A stretch of DNA of 64,000 bases from Odontomyia ornata. Lineage: Eukaryota > Arthropoda > Insecta > Diptera > Stratiomyidae. Where the stretch lies: assembly GCA_963969285.1 (NCBI GenBank), contig OZ017740.1:159844819-159908818 (forward strand), written 5' to 3'. Under the pieces are notes generated by a model that saw only the letters and a program-made list of their open reading frames with translations, was not told the DNA's origin and searched no databases. Each line of letters begins with the position of its first letter. Within the stretch, counting starts at the first letter, position 1. Of this stretch, positions 1 through 11,469 are shown piece by piece. The translations under genes were made by a program, and so were the position numbers.

Positions 1-365
1 GAAAATATGCACAATCAAAAGTATGGTGTCTGGTTCGATAAAAAGCCTATGTACTAGAAAAACCGGTTATGATTGTTGTAATGGGAGGAAATTCAAATGC
101 CAGTAACTTCTGTATATTCTATTAAAACGTATATTATAGTAGAATGTAAGGACCTTTTTAAGGTATACTTAAAGATCTACTGGTACTTTCATCCAATTTA
201 ATGATACTCATGCAGTTTTAATGACGAAAATATTAAATTTACAAATCCTACAATAGGGTTTTCCATTAACAACATGACAATTTTGTATCTTCATATAAAT
301 GCACCCTTGAACTTTTTCATTGAACTGTCAGTATTAAAACGTTAGTTAAAGTCAACATTTTCATC

Positions 366-911
366 ATGGTAAAGTTTATGAACCAACAACGTATGAAAAT
401 TATTAAAAATTACTACCGAAGTTCTGAGTCGATGGTCGCAACTTTAAAAACGCTTACTCCAATTTTCGGCCGTAATAATCGTCCCACTCGACAGGCTGTT
501 CGTGCTATAGTAGTTAGGTTTGAGTGTGAATTTCCACTGTTGGACGTCCCAGTGCCAAATAGATGTTGTACCCCTTGAAGCGAAGGAAATATCACAGTAG
601 CGATTCAAAATGAGCCAAATCAGTCAATTCCACGTCGTTCTCAAGAATTGTGCATCGCTTAAATGACACTGTGGCGTATTTTACGAAAAGACCTTGGCTT
701 ACATGGTTACAAGATTAAATTTATTCAAGAACTAAAGCCACTTGATCATTCGAAACACCGTAACTTCTCCAATGGAGCTCTGGCAAAGCTTGAAGAATTT
801 GATCGAAAAATCATATTCAGCGATGAAGCTCATTTCTGGCTCAGTGGCATTGTTAATAAGCAAAATATGCGTTATTGGTCAGCAGTTTTACTCCTTTTTT
901 TCCCTCCTTAA
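366..911 (+). pseudogene. Mar-1 transposase, N-terminal half
   Basis: Start ATG at 366. The first segment carries the helix-turn-helix region typical of mariner-related transposases (RPTRQAVRAIVVRFE), which binds the terminal repeats. A frameshift and stops near 545-660 break it. The frame resumes at 663 with WRILRKDLGLHGYKIKF and then FSDEAHFWL, which holds the first catalytic aspartate. Coding similarity stops after NKQNMRYWS at about 885, where the inserted LINE begins. It cannot make an active protein. What is seen: motifs and breaks. What is inferred: that this is one gene with the 4853-5320 segment, based on perfect order of the family motifs across the insertion. Confidence 0.8.
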
Positions 912-1053
912 GGTTTTAAATTTTTAATCTGGTAATCATTTCCAGCAAATTAAATTTAATTTCATATACATAAACTGCTTTAATAAATTCAATCCACTCA
1001 CTAAATCAACTCGCAGCTAAATCCTACATTATGACGTATAGTGCTGCTAAAAA

Positions 1054-1964
1054 GTGGATAGACAGACTAATAACACGCCATTAGTAACGTGCTTCGGCTT
1101 CTGTGGCCTACCGTTTCACACAAAATGCGCCAAATTGTCTGGCCTCACAGCAGACAACATTCTGAAAGTAGGAACAGGTATCTACTGGTACTGTGAAGCA
1201 TGTCGAAAATACACAATATCAGCGTACGTAACGAGGCTTAGGGTAGCCAAGAAAACAATTGATCGTCTTTCCAATTCATTCCTAAAGCTCAATGATCAAT
1301 TGGAAACAGTGAACAATGAAATCACCCAGCTTGTGAGAATTGCCGATATTGAGCAGCCTGGAAAATCCCCAAAATCAGATGGTAACCAGAGACCTGAAAT
1401 TTTGGATGAAAATATCGAAAAAGAGGAGCTCATTACAATACCGAATGCGCCAAAAGCTGCCCGTAACCAACCAAGCGAAAATTCACCTTTATTGACATCT
1501 GCGAGGTCGCAAATCATCACAAGAAGCCAAACTTACATACCTTCTCGTCAAATGAGGAGTATTCAACACCTGGCATTAATTTTCCCTCTTGCAAACAAAC
1601 ATCTCAGCAATTGCAGCCAATCACGTACGCTTCACATGCTGCAACTTTTATAAATGAACCTGATGTAATTATTGATGAAGAAGAGGCTCTTTGTGCTGTC
1701 GTTCCTCCACTGCAGGCATTTCTTTCGAGGCAAGCATATAAAACTACTATCGAAATGTTAACTAAACACGTGAAGCGTAAACTTGAATCATCTTTTCCCA
1801 TATTAGACTGTGCTAAGTCAACAAAAGAAAATCTTCCTAATCGTCAGATTGCTTCCTTCAAAATAGGTGTACCAGCTGAATGTAGCGCTTTGTTGAATCA
1901 AAATTTGTGGCCGGCTGGAACTTTAGTCAAGCGTTACAATCCCCCAGAAGGCAAAATTTTCTGA
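1054..1964 (+). pseudogene. L1 ORF1 protein (PHD-type zinc finger)
   Basis: ORF1 of a LINE, presumed to bind RNA or chromatin during retrotransposition. The N-terminal 60 residues show a Cys/His array, with CFGFCGLPFHTKC followed later by WYCEAC, as in the PHD fingers of ORF1 from some CR1-like LINEs. The upstream cysteine pair expected of a full C4HC3 finger is not visible in frame. A mid-protein segment (IDRLSNSFLKLNDQLETVNNEI is its core, abbreviated here) looks like a short coiled coil. A frameshift near 1600 moves the rest to another frame, which continues to the stop at 1964. ORF2 begins about 60 bases later. Confidence 0.65.
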
Positions 1965-2019
1965 GAACTTCACATCGAAAAATCATCGCATAACAGACAC
2001 TAAAACTTTAAATAATATT

Positions 2020-4738
2020 AACCTATATTATCAAAATGTAAGAGGCTTGCGGACCGAATTACATAGCCTAAGCGTTTTATACATTCTTGCAAATGATGAT
2101 ATAATTTCCTTAACTGAGACTTGGTTGAAAAATGATCTACAAAGCTCGGAATTTTTCCGAAATCACATTGTCTTTCGGAGGGACCGCGATTTTAATCTCA
2201 CAAAGAAATCTGATGGTGGTGGAATACTGATTGCTGTTGCTAAAGATCTTTCCAGTGAGCTTTGTGACAATTTTCATCCCCCAGACTTAACCGAGCACGT
2301 ACTTGTCATAGTTAATACTCTTTTCGTCCCTTTGTTCATATTATGCATCTATCTTCCCTGTAACTCTTCTTTTGACTTTTATGATTCACTATTTGACTAG
2401 CTATCATCGTATTGTCTTTCGCTTCATCCCACTTCACGTATTATTATTTGTGGTGACTTCAATATTCCTTCCGTAGAAGAGGACTTAATATCATCTATTG
2501 ATATATTGCCTTCTTATCGACAGCCTGTATTACTATCGAAGTTTCTTTCCCAATCTTCCCTTAACCAAGTAAATTATGTTCTAAATATAAACAATCGGAC
2601 ACTAGATCTCGTAATGTCAAACATTGATACTAGGCATATTCACGTAGCTGTTGCACCTCACTCTTATGTATCTCCTGATCCCCCTCTGTTGTTTGACATC
2701 AGCATGAGCTTTCCAAAAACGCTTGAATGCCATCAGCCGCTCAAGTTCAACTTCTGGAAAGCCAATTACAGCGCATTGTCGGAATCTTTAAATTCACATG
2801 ATTAGTTCTCGTTTTTTGACTGCCTTGACTGCAAGGAAGCTCTTACTAAATCTTACTCCCACCTCGACGCGCTTATCCGTCAATTTACACCCCTTATGTA
2901 GGTCCAAAAAGAGCTCTGAGCCACCTTGGCTCGACCGTGACATCTTAGAAGCCCTGCAGATTTAAAACAAACTTCACCGAAAGTTTAGATTGACCGGTGA
3001 TTCTCACTCTTATAATGAATACTCTAGATCCCGTGCCTCCACGAAATTATTCATTAAAAGTTCAAGGAAAAATCACTTTATGCACATAGAGCAGTCACTT
3101 CATTCCAACCAGTCAAAACCATTCTGGTCATATATTAATCATCTAAAGTCCTCCCCGCACTTTTCTAGGACCATGTATTGGAATAATAAACAAAGTTCAA
3201 CACTGCAATCCATTTCCAACTTGTTTGCGGACTTCTTTTCCACTATAACTTCCTCCTCAGCATCTGATTCTTCTTATGATTTCCCTCTTCATTTTTCTCG
3301 GGCTGATAGTGCTCCTGCAGTTAGCCCTACATATATCGAGTCCATAATTAAAACTCTTGACACAAGCATTGGTTCTGAACCTGACGGAATTCCAAAAGTG
3401 TTCGTCAAATCTCTGTCTTCTTCATTAAGTGTTCCTCTGAGCTTTATATTTAACGCCAGCTTGTCCTCCGGATCTCAGATCTATCTTGTTTCCCGAAGAT
3501 CCTAGAACGTTTCGTTCATAATCACATTTATGAACTTAAATACTTCTCGATATCTCCTGCTCAACATGGCTTTCTTCAAGGTTGGTCGACGACTACAAAT
3601 CTACTTGAGTTTACTCACATTGTTGGTGAAGACTTTGATAAGCACTTTCAGGTTGACGTCGTTTATACTGATTTTGCCAAATCGTTTGATAAAGTAAATC
3701 ATAACGTACTGTGTAAAAAGCTAATACAACATAGTATTTCTGGTTGTTTTCTCTCTTGGCTTACCTCATACATAAACAATCGTTCATGCAGAGAAAGTCT
3801 CTGTGGAGTGTTATCTCATTCCTTCTATCCACAGACTGGAGTCCCTCAAGGATCCATCCTGGGGCCACTTTTATTTCTAACATACATTAACGACTTGCCC
3901 TCTTTAATAGATGCTTCATGTCTTCTCTATGGTGATGATCTTAAAATTTTTAAGGTGATAAAATGTTTTGACGATTGCATTTCGCTCCAAAATGACCTGA
4001 GCGTCCTATGTAATTGGAGTGAATCAAATTTTCTTTCCCTTAATGTACAAAAATGTCATAAAATGACTTTCTCTTTCAAACAGAACCCAATCTCATTTCC
4101 ATATAGCCTACACAATGAGCCGCTATCTGTAGTGACCAAGTTCAAAGGCTTAGGGGTGATCTTAGACCCGCAACTCAAGTTCGAAGAGCACATCCTCGAC
4201 ATCATGCCACGTGCTTCTCGGGCTTCCGGATTTGTTCTTCATCACTCTTGCATCTTTGGAAATTCCCTGTCTCCAGTACATCTTTATATAAGAACTGTTA
4301 AGCCTATCCTCGAGTTCCCAAATTGGGACACCGCTTTATAAATACGTAGACTCACTGCTGGAATCTGTGCAACGGAGGTTGACCTTAATATTATTCTTTA
4401 AACTTAAAGTCCCATACCAATCTTATGAAGAAAGACTTTCTGTTCTGCACCTTCCATCGTTATCATCTCGTAGACACTTTCTTGATGAATGTCTCCTATA
4501 TAAGCTTCACCATCATCAGTTGCATACAAATTTAAGAGAGTTACTGACAATGCGGACATTTAATTATCCCTCTAGAAATGAAGGATCTTACCAAATTCCA
4601 TTTGCAAGAACGGAAACATTTTACAATTCACCGCTGCTGCGTCTGCCAAGAAACCACAATACTACGGAGTTGTGCCCGTATCCTCCATCTTTAGTAATTT
4701 ATAAGCATAGACTTGAGAATTTAATTTTAAATACCTAG
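2020..4738 (+). pseudogene. L1 ORF2: endonuclease and reverse transcriptase
   Basis: The retrotransposition enzyme. It opens with the endonuclease signature YYQNVRGLRT and ISLTETWL, then GGGILIA and CGDFNIPS. The RT follows from about 3330 (IGSEPDGIPKVF), with VYTDFAKSFDKVNH as motif A, GVPQGSILGPLLF as motif B and LLYGDDLKIF as the catalytic box. That box is YGDD, where most LINEs have YADD. The C-terminal part (about 4400-4738) has the typical LPSLSSRRHFLDECLLYKL thumb-like region. Broken by TAG stops at 2398 and 2803 and by frameshifts near 2990, 3505 and 4341. Dead copy. Confidence 0.8.
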
Positions 4739-4852
4739 CCTAGTATATATATTATGTTGTACTTTTCATTTATATTATTTGAACCAATCTTGTAATTGGA
4801 CTTTAGTCTGTTAGTTGGTCGAAATAAATAAATAAATAAATAAACAAACCCA

Positions 4853-5320
4853 CATGTGCTTCTTGAGACACCAAATACTGGTTAGTGCGCTTTTCATGCC
4901 AAAGGTATGATTGGACCGTATTTTATCGTGAATGAAAACGACCGTCATTTTACCGTCAGCGGAGAGCGATATCGTGTACTTTGGAAGATTATTTGTGGCC
5001 AGAGTTGGATGAACTTGACATCAACGATATGTCATTTCAACAAGATGGTGCCACTAGCAACACAGCACGCTTCACAATCGATTTATTGAACGACAAATTT
5101 GGTGAACGTGCTATCTCGAGAAATGGTCCAGTCAAATCGTTCATGCGATCTAACGCCATTCGATTTCTTTTTATGGAGCTATATGAAGTCAATGGTCTAT
5201 GCGAACAAGCCAGAAACTTTAGACGAGCTCAAAGAAAACATCCAACGTGAAAATGCCAACATTCCGGTCAAAATGTGTGCCAGAGCTTCATTCATAAAAT
5301 CATTCATTCATAAAATATAA
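4853..5320 (+). pseudogene. Mar-1 transposase, C-terminal half
   Basis: Continuation of the transposase after the LINE. The frame reads HVLLETPNTG, a stop, then CAFHAKGMIGPYFIVNENDR, followed by the second catalytic aspartate in SFQQDGATSNTARFTI. The third aspartate block (normally CDLTPLDFFLW) is present but frameshifted at about 5140 (RSCDLTPFDFFLW). The end reads VYANKPETLDELKENIQREN and degenerates before 5320. The inverted terminal repeat follows at 5411-5423. Confidence 0.8.
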
Positions 5321-5499
5321 TGCTTGCACTACATCTACAGTATCTAAATTTGAACTCAACATCTGAAATATTTCTGTGTTTTATTAGAAGATAAAATTGG
5401 TATGTCCTTGATGGAAAACCCTATACTATGAGTAAACTTCAACGAATTTCAACATATAAGTTATTTGTTCTTGGATCTCTTTCCATGCTTTGCTCACCT

Positions 5500-7034
5500 A
5501 TTTTTTTAGCTGTTCACCTTCAGCTTTTCATTATTAAATTCAATCAATTTGTAATTGCACGTACCTTAAATTTTGAAGATCGGGAAAGATAATACAGTTT
5601 TAGGCAACATTCTCATTTAAAACAGCGGCCATTTTGTTTTACGATATAGATACTCATTACATAGATGCAGATATTCATTACAAACATAATTCCTGAAACT
5701 TTCACGCAAATCCGTAGTGTCTGAGTTGGTTAGAAGTGCATGTTGTTCCATAGCCTTGTATAGTTACTATAGTAAAACCATTATAACTTTGTTAAATACT
5801 ATTGGATCTTTCTGAAATTTTCAGCACTGATTAAACTTATAAATTGATATTTGCATATTCGATTTCATTGAACTTAAAGACTCTCTTACGATTTCATTCA
5901 AGAAAGTTTAAAATTAATAAATCATACTCTTACTGATAAATTGAGTGAATTTTGACTTCCGACGTATTTACTGTTGCTATGATTATAAAGTTCCAGTTTC
6001 ATGAGTTTTTGGATAGAACGTGCCTTATCATGAGGGGGGTATGCGAAAATTTCGTACATTTCCCCTTCCCCTGCCTCGCTCAACGTTAATAAAGTAATTT
6101 TAAGACGTGTTTTAAAAACATGTCATTAAGACCTTACAATTAATACCCCACATAAACATCATTGATGAAAAATATTTTTTTGTGGGCCTCTCCTCCATAT
6201 GAGAGGACTCCGTTAAGTCTCTTTGAAATTTTTTTTCACCCCAAAGCATTCTAAAAGTCATAACTTCCGACATCAAAAATTGCCAAAAATATTTTTCCAC
6301 TATTTCTGTTATTATGACTATTTTCAAAAGCAAGTTCTCTGCTATAACAGTCTCCACTGAAGTCCTTACTTAGAATTACTGATTCTAACTGAACAAAGTG
6401 GCTGGCGATACATAAATTGCATATTCTTTAAGACAAAGGGTCAGTTGAATTTATTTAACACAAATTATTAGAAAAATTCATTGTAAAGGGACGAATTTCT
6501 GAGATTTTACCTTGGTAGCCATATGGCTACCATGGGAAAAAAAGGGTTAAGCGTACCCATACAATTTTATTGGGAAAAGTGTGATATTCCGAAATCATAC
6601 TATTATTGACAAAGTTGAGCGAATTCAGATATCTAAGGTGTTATTTTTTGTTGTACTCATAAAGACATACCTCCATGATTCTTTTCAGATTTTTCGAATC
6701 ACAGGTGTCCAATCGCGAGGGGTTGGTATATAAATTGTTCGTATATTTTCCTTCCCTCTGCATTCCGAGAAGCTGAGAACACTGTTTTGAGACGTGTTTT
6801 CTTAAGTTCTCATCAAGACTTTTCATTTGATTACCTGACTAAAAAACCCATCAAAAATTCTTTGATATTAAAATTTTCAAGGAATTATCACTTCAGATCC
6901 ACCTACAATGCTTTGTGCCTTTAGCTGCTAAAGCTTGAAGAATAATTGCTGTGACCTACAGACGGATGGACGGACAGGCAGACGAACAAACAAAACCGAT
7001 TTCAATAGGGTTTTTTATTTTACTATAAAATCCT
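5500..7034 (+). repeat. Decayed (GTCC)n dispersed repeat, probably one and a half copies
   Basis: Non-coding and homologous along its length to the full repeats at 16565-17964 and 38355-40068. Shared landmarks include the GGCCATTTTG block near 5630, the GTGTCTGAGT block near 5725, the G-rich block at 6032-6072, and a second G-rich block at 6700-6760. It ends with a short GGAC-type tract (6961-6985) and a degraded terminal palindrome at 7007-7034. Two G-rich blocks indicate a truncated copy followed by a second one. Confidence 0.65.
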
Positions 7035-7850
7035 CTAAATTTAAGGCTACTTGCCTCATATTGGATGATATCTCTTATGAAACTTTGAAAATTTTGTTGA
7101 TACCTGAACTCTTAAGATTCAATTACCTATACAGATATCCGGATGAACAAACCGCTTTGTCAGCAGGGTTTAATAAGTTAGTACAAAACTTTCAAAAAGA
7201 TTTTGTTGGAGTATATATTCACATTAGATTAACTTTTTTCACGTCCTATTTGGAATGATATTTTCAAGTTGGATTATGTAGACATCAAGTGGTTGTGATT
7301 ATCATCATACTTGAAAGTCTGTAAGTTTAATCGATCATCTTTTCCTTTGCCACTTGAAGAACGCTATTGCGAATTATTATTATTTTTGTTATGAAACTGG
7401 TTGCTTTAATTAATCTAATAAATAGCTGAAGTGCATCTGATCTCCGATACAAAAGCTGTATCTACTCGTATAGTTCCAGGTTGAAATAAAAACAGTCTTA
7501 ATGTAAATATATTCTACATGTTGTTCAAATATCACCCTTTCAAAACATGTAGCCTCAAGTACCACTTCTGAAAATATATGCCTTGCATTTATTCAAGGTT
7601 AATAATAAATGGGATTGTTATAGATATACTTCACCCGCTTCACAATCTTGCTTTTAAATTTCACTAGTGCTCAAACATCAGATGCAAGAATATATATATT
7701 TGTAAGCTAAATGGGTCATCACATTTGCAACTATTAAAGCGTTTTAGGGCATTTTTCAATCATTTGATTGTTTTAAATTTTTTTTGAGGATTTGCTAATT
7801 TTCACAATGTAACTAAATTTTTCAAAGACTAACAACAGTTAGGTGTATTA
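7035..7850. other. AT-rich stretch, no recognisable feature
   Basis: No reading frame with recognisable protein similarity, no terminal repeats and no microsatellite of note. The TA dinucleotide at 7849-7850 is the target duplication of the mariner that follows. Confidence 0.5.
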
Positions 7851-7915
7851 CGAGGGCGGTCCCAAAAGTACCCGACCCGACAAAGAAAACAGTATAAAAA
7901 TTGCGAAAATGTTTA

Positions 7916-10463
7916 TTATTTTTCAACATAGTCTCCTTTCAGCTCGATACACTTTTCCCAACGATGTTCAATAGCTTCGATACCCACTTTATAGTAGGAA
8001 CCGTCAAGCTCCTCAAAATAGCTATTAACCACGGACTCTACCTCTTCATTTTTGGCACATCTTTTACCGCCGAGTCATTTTTTTCAAATTCGGTAAAAGA
8101 CAATAGTCCGAGGGAGCCAGCTCTGAAGAATAGAGTGCGTGAGGAAGCAATTTGAACTTCAACTCATTGATTTTAGCCATCGCACTGACGCACGCGTGGA
8201 CTAGTGCGTTGTCGTGATGAAACAACACTTTCTTTTTCGTCAGATGGGGCCGTTTTTTAGGGTTTTGTAAAATAATTTTACAAAACCCTTCTAAAATCGC
8301 GTCCTGTCTGTCCGTCTGTCCGTCTGTCTGTCTGTCCGTCCGTCCGTCCGTCCGTCCGTCCGTGTGTCACAGCAGTTTTTCTCGGAAACTACTTAAGCTA
8401 GAAACATCAAATTTTGTATGTAGGTGTAAAGTGGTGATCTCTTCAAAGTTCAAATATAAAAAAATTTTATAAGGCAGTTAAGGGGGTCTCCCCATATAGG
8501 GGAGTTACCCCCCGAAAAAAAAATTTCATTGAAGGTGGCCGATATGGGTATCAAATGAAAGGTCTCGATGAGAACTTTTCAAAACAGGTCTTTGTTTGGC
8601 AAAGTTTGCTTCGAGGGGTACACAGGAAGGGGAAATACACGAAAAATTTGTGTCCCCCCCCCTCGCGATTGGACACCTGTGATCCGAAAAATCTGAAAAA
8701 AATCAGGAATGTAGGTCTTGATGAGTACAACAACAACAAATACGTTAGAAGTCGCAATTCACTCAACTTTGTTAGTAATAGTATGATTTATCGATTTTAT
8801 GTTTTCATGAATAAAATCTTAACGGTGCCCTTAAATTCAATGAAATCCAGTACACAGATGACTATTTATAAGATTGATCTATTCTGAAAGTTTCATAAAG
8901 ATTGAATCATATTTAGCGAAGTTATAGCGGTTTGAATTTTCCCGAATTACTATGGAACAATATGCGCTGCATTTATTACTATGGCAACATATGGCTATGG
9001 AACAACATGCGCTTTTTACCGACTCAGACACTACAGTTTTGCTAGGATTTGCATGAAAATTTCAGGAATGATAGGTGTCATGTATATCTTTGAGAATCGG
9101 TTGAGCTGGTGGTATCAGTAATCGTAAAACAAGAAAGTGGCTATTTTAAATGCGAAGATTGAATAATTTTGAGTTATTTTTTCCCAACTTCAACGTTTAA
9201 GGTGCATGCTTTGAACACTTGATTCAATTTAATGAATGACTGTAGATCAGTACCTACAATTAATGCTTACATGTGAAACAAGTCAAGGAGGCGGGAGAGA
9301 GCTCCTAGCAAAAGGGTTTTGTAACCATTCTAGGATTCGAAAAAATTGGCCATTAATCGATGATAACAGTACAGCAGAGTGGCCCCTGAAAAAAAATTCA
9401 TCAAACGTAGCTGATATGAGTATGAAATAAAAGTTTACATGGGAGCTTTTCAAAACAGTTTTAAACTGCCAGTTTTTGCTTCAGTGGAGCACAGGGGGTA
9501 AGTACATGAAAAATGTGTTTCCTCCGTCGCGGCTGGACATGTGAAATAATTATCAAGGGAGATATTTATGAGTATACCAATACCAAAAACCTCAGAAGTC
9601 GAAATTCGTTCAACTTTGTTAATAATAGTATGATCTTCGTATTTCATATTTTCTCCAATAAAAAATTTCTTGATGTGATTCGATCTGGTGACTGCATTTT
9701 GTAAATTGAATACAAAACCCTTCTGACATGAGCGTAGGTCTGTTTACCCAACTTGTTTTTATTTCATCACTTAAACGCTGTAATAAGGCTGCATAATATG
9801 CGCCGTTGATTGTATTTCCTTTTTTGAGATAATCAATATATATTGTTCTACGCGCATCCCAGAAAACGGATGCCATGACCTTGCCAGATAGCTGAACTGT
9901 CTTTGCTTTCTTTGGAGCCGGCTCTCCCTTTTCAGTCCACTGCTTGGACTGCTCCTTGGTCTCAGGTATAAAATGATGGACCTATGTTTCGTCCATGGTT
10001 ATGAATTGACGCAAAAACACGGTTTTATTGCTGCGAAACATTGTCAAACGCTCGATGGAAACATCCTCACGTTGTTGTTTGTGCTCCATTGTGAGTAAAC
10101 GCGGCACCCATGTTGCGCACAGCTTTCTCATGTCCAAATTTTTGGTCAAAATGCGATGCACAGCACTTTTTGAAATGCCTGCCATGTCTGCTATCTCGCG
10201 CAGTTTTAGTCGACCGTAATCCAATATCATTTCGTGGATTTTTTTCACATTTTCTGACGTAGGGACCTTACTTGGTCTACCGCTGCGGTGTTCATCTTGG
10301 CAGCTCGTACGACTTCGCTTAAACTCAGCTACCCAATATTTGACCATTGTAAACGAAGGAGCAGGCTTGCTCAGAATAGAATCCAACTCGGCTTTGATAT
10401 CGGTAGGACCTAGACCTTTCAAATGAAAGCATTGTATCACATAACGATGCCCGATTTTTCCAT
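7916..10463 (-). pseudogene. Mar-2 mariner transposase, interrupted
   Basis: DD34D-type mariner transposase read on the minus strand from an ATG at 10461-10463 to TAA at 7916-7918. A one-base frameshift lies near residue 5. The helix-turn-helix region (VKYWVAEFKRSRTSCQDEHR, GRPSKVPT) and the family motif WVPRLLT are clear. The first catalytic aspartate is in TMDET, and the next codon is TAG where tryptophan is expected. The frame then runs to LLQRLSDEIK, is interrupted by the repeat at 8259-9756, and resumes with KRPHLTKKKVLFHHDNALVH, the second aspartate. The third block is degraded (FRAGSLGLLSF instead of YSPDLAPSDY-like). The C-terminus GIEAIEHRWEKCIELKGDYV is intact. Confidence 0.88.
8259..9756 (-). 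repeat. (GTCC)n dispersed repeat, copy A (inside Mar-2)
   Basis: Full-length copy in reverse orientation. The terminal palindrome (AGGGTTTTGTAAAAT and its complement) is at 8259-8289, the GTCY microsatellite at about 8305-8360, and the other end (ACAAGTTG read on the minus strand) at 9749-9756. Flanking mariner codons meet across it inside a run of A (minus strand). The joined target accounts for all the A residues, so there is no target duplication. Confidence 0.8.
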
Positions 10464-10669
10464 ATTTACAAATTCACTGAGAGCGTTCACTTTGGATGGC
10501 TGTAAAAATATAATAATAAACATTCCGGTATGAATTTTTAACATTAAGTTGTTGTAAGGTGGTATTGTCAATCGCAATAAGTGTTTTTTTTAGACTACCT
10601 GTATTCATAAGTCAGGTCGGGTACTTTTGGGACTATCCTTGTATTAGAGGCTGTAAACTTCAAATTGAA

Positions 10670-11469
10670 ATAAACAAAGAAAAAATATCCACAAAATTAA
10701 TTTTAATATTTAAAGATGATTTCAGGCACGTGGCTGCTATAGCTGATGCGTACGTGGTGTAATCTACAAGTCTATTTTCACACACTCTTCGCAGTAAATC
10801 AGGCTGAATTTCGGCAATAACGTGTCGAATGTTGGCTTGTAAGTACTTTTTGGTTTATTGGCGCTGAAATTTGACTTTACATATGTCCAAAGAAAGAAAC
10901 CTATCGGTGTCAAATCACACGAACAGGGTGGCCGATAAATAGGGCCGTTTCGTGACATTAATCGTTCGTTAAATGTAACTTTCAGTAAATGAATTGTAGC
11001 GCACTATATGTGTAATATGGCATCGTCCTGCAACATATATACCTTCCAGTTAAAGTACCAAAAGTTAGTAATCATGTCTATGTACCATTGACTGTAACAT
11101 TGTGACCATCATCATATGGACCAATGATTCCATCGGCCGATAAACCACACAAATCGGTAACTTTTTCTGGCTAGAATGTCATTTTATCATTGCACCAAAT
11201 ACCCGAATTCTGTTTGCTGATGTCACGTCGCCTTTTAACCAAAAGTGTGCTTCATCACTGAATAAAATCTCTATATGAAATTGTGGATTCTTTTTTCAAA
11301 ATAAATTTAAAATCTTTGGCTGTGGCGTGAATCTATTGACGATGAATTGTCAAACAAAACCAATCTCAAGACAACCGAGAACCTTATCATTGGCTGTCAC
11401 CGGGAATTGTATTGCCATTTTTAAGTTTTCCGCCTCTGAAGAAGTACCGGATGCGACAAAAGCCAAATA
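10670..11469 (-). pseudogene. Mar-3: mariner transposase relic
   Basis: Minus-strand remains of a mariner transposase: LFSDEAHFWLKGDVTSANRI (first aspartate block, about 11250), then MSRNGPIYRPPCSCDLTPIG with FFLW (third aspartate block, near 10920), and NIRHVIAEIQPDLLRRVCEN (near 10800) in shifted frames. The second aspartate block is too decayed to place. No terminal repeats were found. It is older than Mar-4, which sits at its upstream side. Confidence 0.65.

Larger units (their letters stand above)
890..4848 (+). mobile_element. L1: non-LTR retrotransposon (CR1/Jockey-like group) with PHD-finger ORF1
   Basis: A roughly 4-kb non-LTR element containing ORF1 with a zinc-binding PHD-type finger, ORF2 with an apurinic-type endonuclease and reverse transcriptase, and a 3' tail of AAATA/AATA repeats at 4823-4848. 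The tail, not poly(A), marks the 3' end, and the mariner reading frame restarts immediately after it. The 5' boundary is placed where the mariner frame ends, and no clear target duplication is visible. Clade assignment is by motif impression only. Confidence 0.8.
254..5423 (+). mobile_element. Mar-1: mariner-like element split by a LINE
   Basis: A Tc1/mariner-class DNA transposon whose ends read TAGGGTTTTCCAT near 255 and, inverted, near 5411-5423. Its transposase runs over 366-911 and resumes at about 4853. The intervening 4 kb is a non-LTR retrotransposon, so this mariner is older than that insertion. Ends are imperfect and boundaries are good to a few bases. The transposase family is the same general kind seen again at 11574-12654 and 45806-46859. 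Confidence 0.75.
7851..10641 (-). mobile_element. Mar-2: mariner with intact ends, split by a (GTCC)n repeat
   Basis: Inverted terminal repeats sharing GTCCCAAAAGTACCCGACC lie at 7851-7880 and 10612-10641, and both are flanked by TA (7849-7850 and 10642-10643), the standard mariner target duplication. The transposase is on the minus strand. A 1.5-kb dispersed repeat (8259-9756) sits inside the coding region. Without it, the element would be about 1.29 kb, normal for mariner. Confidence 0.9.

Noticed and set aside
8555..8887. A recurring peptide (YNNNKYMRSRNSLNFVSNSM type) at 8555, 17365, 36908, 39466 and 40950
   Set aside because: It is encoded by the same segment of the (GTCC)n repeat each time, always on the strand opposite the repeat orientation, starts and stops differ, and no longer frame joins it. 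Shared ancestry of the DNA explains the similarity.
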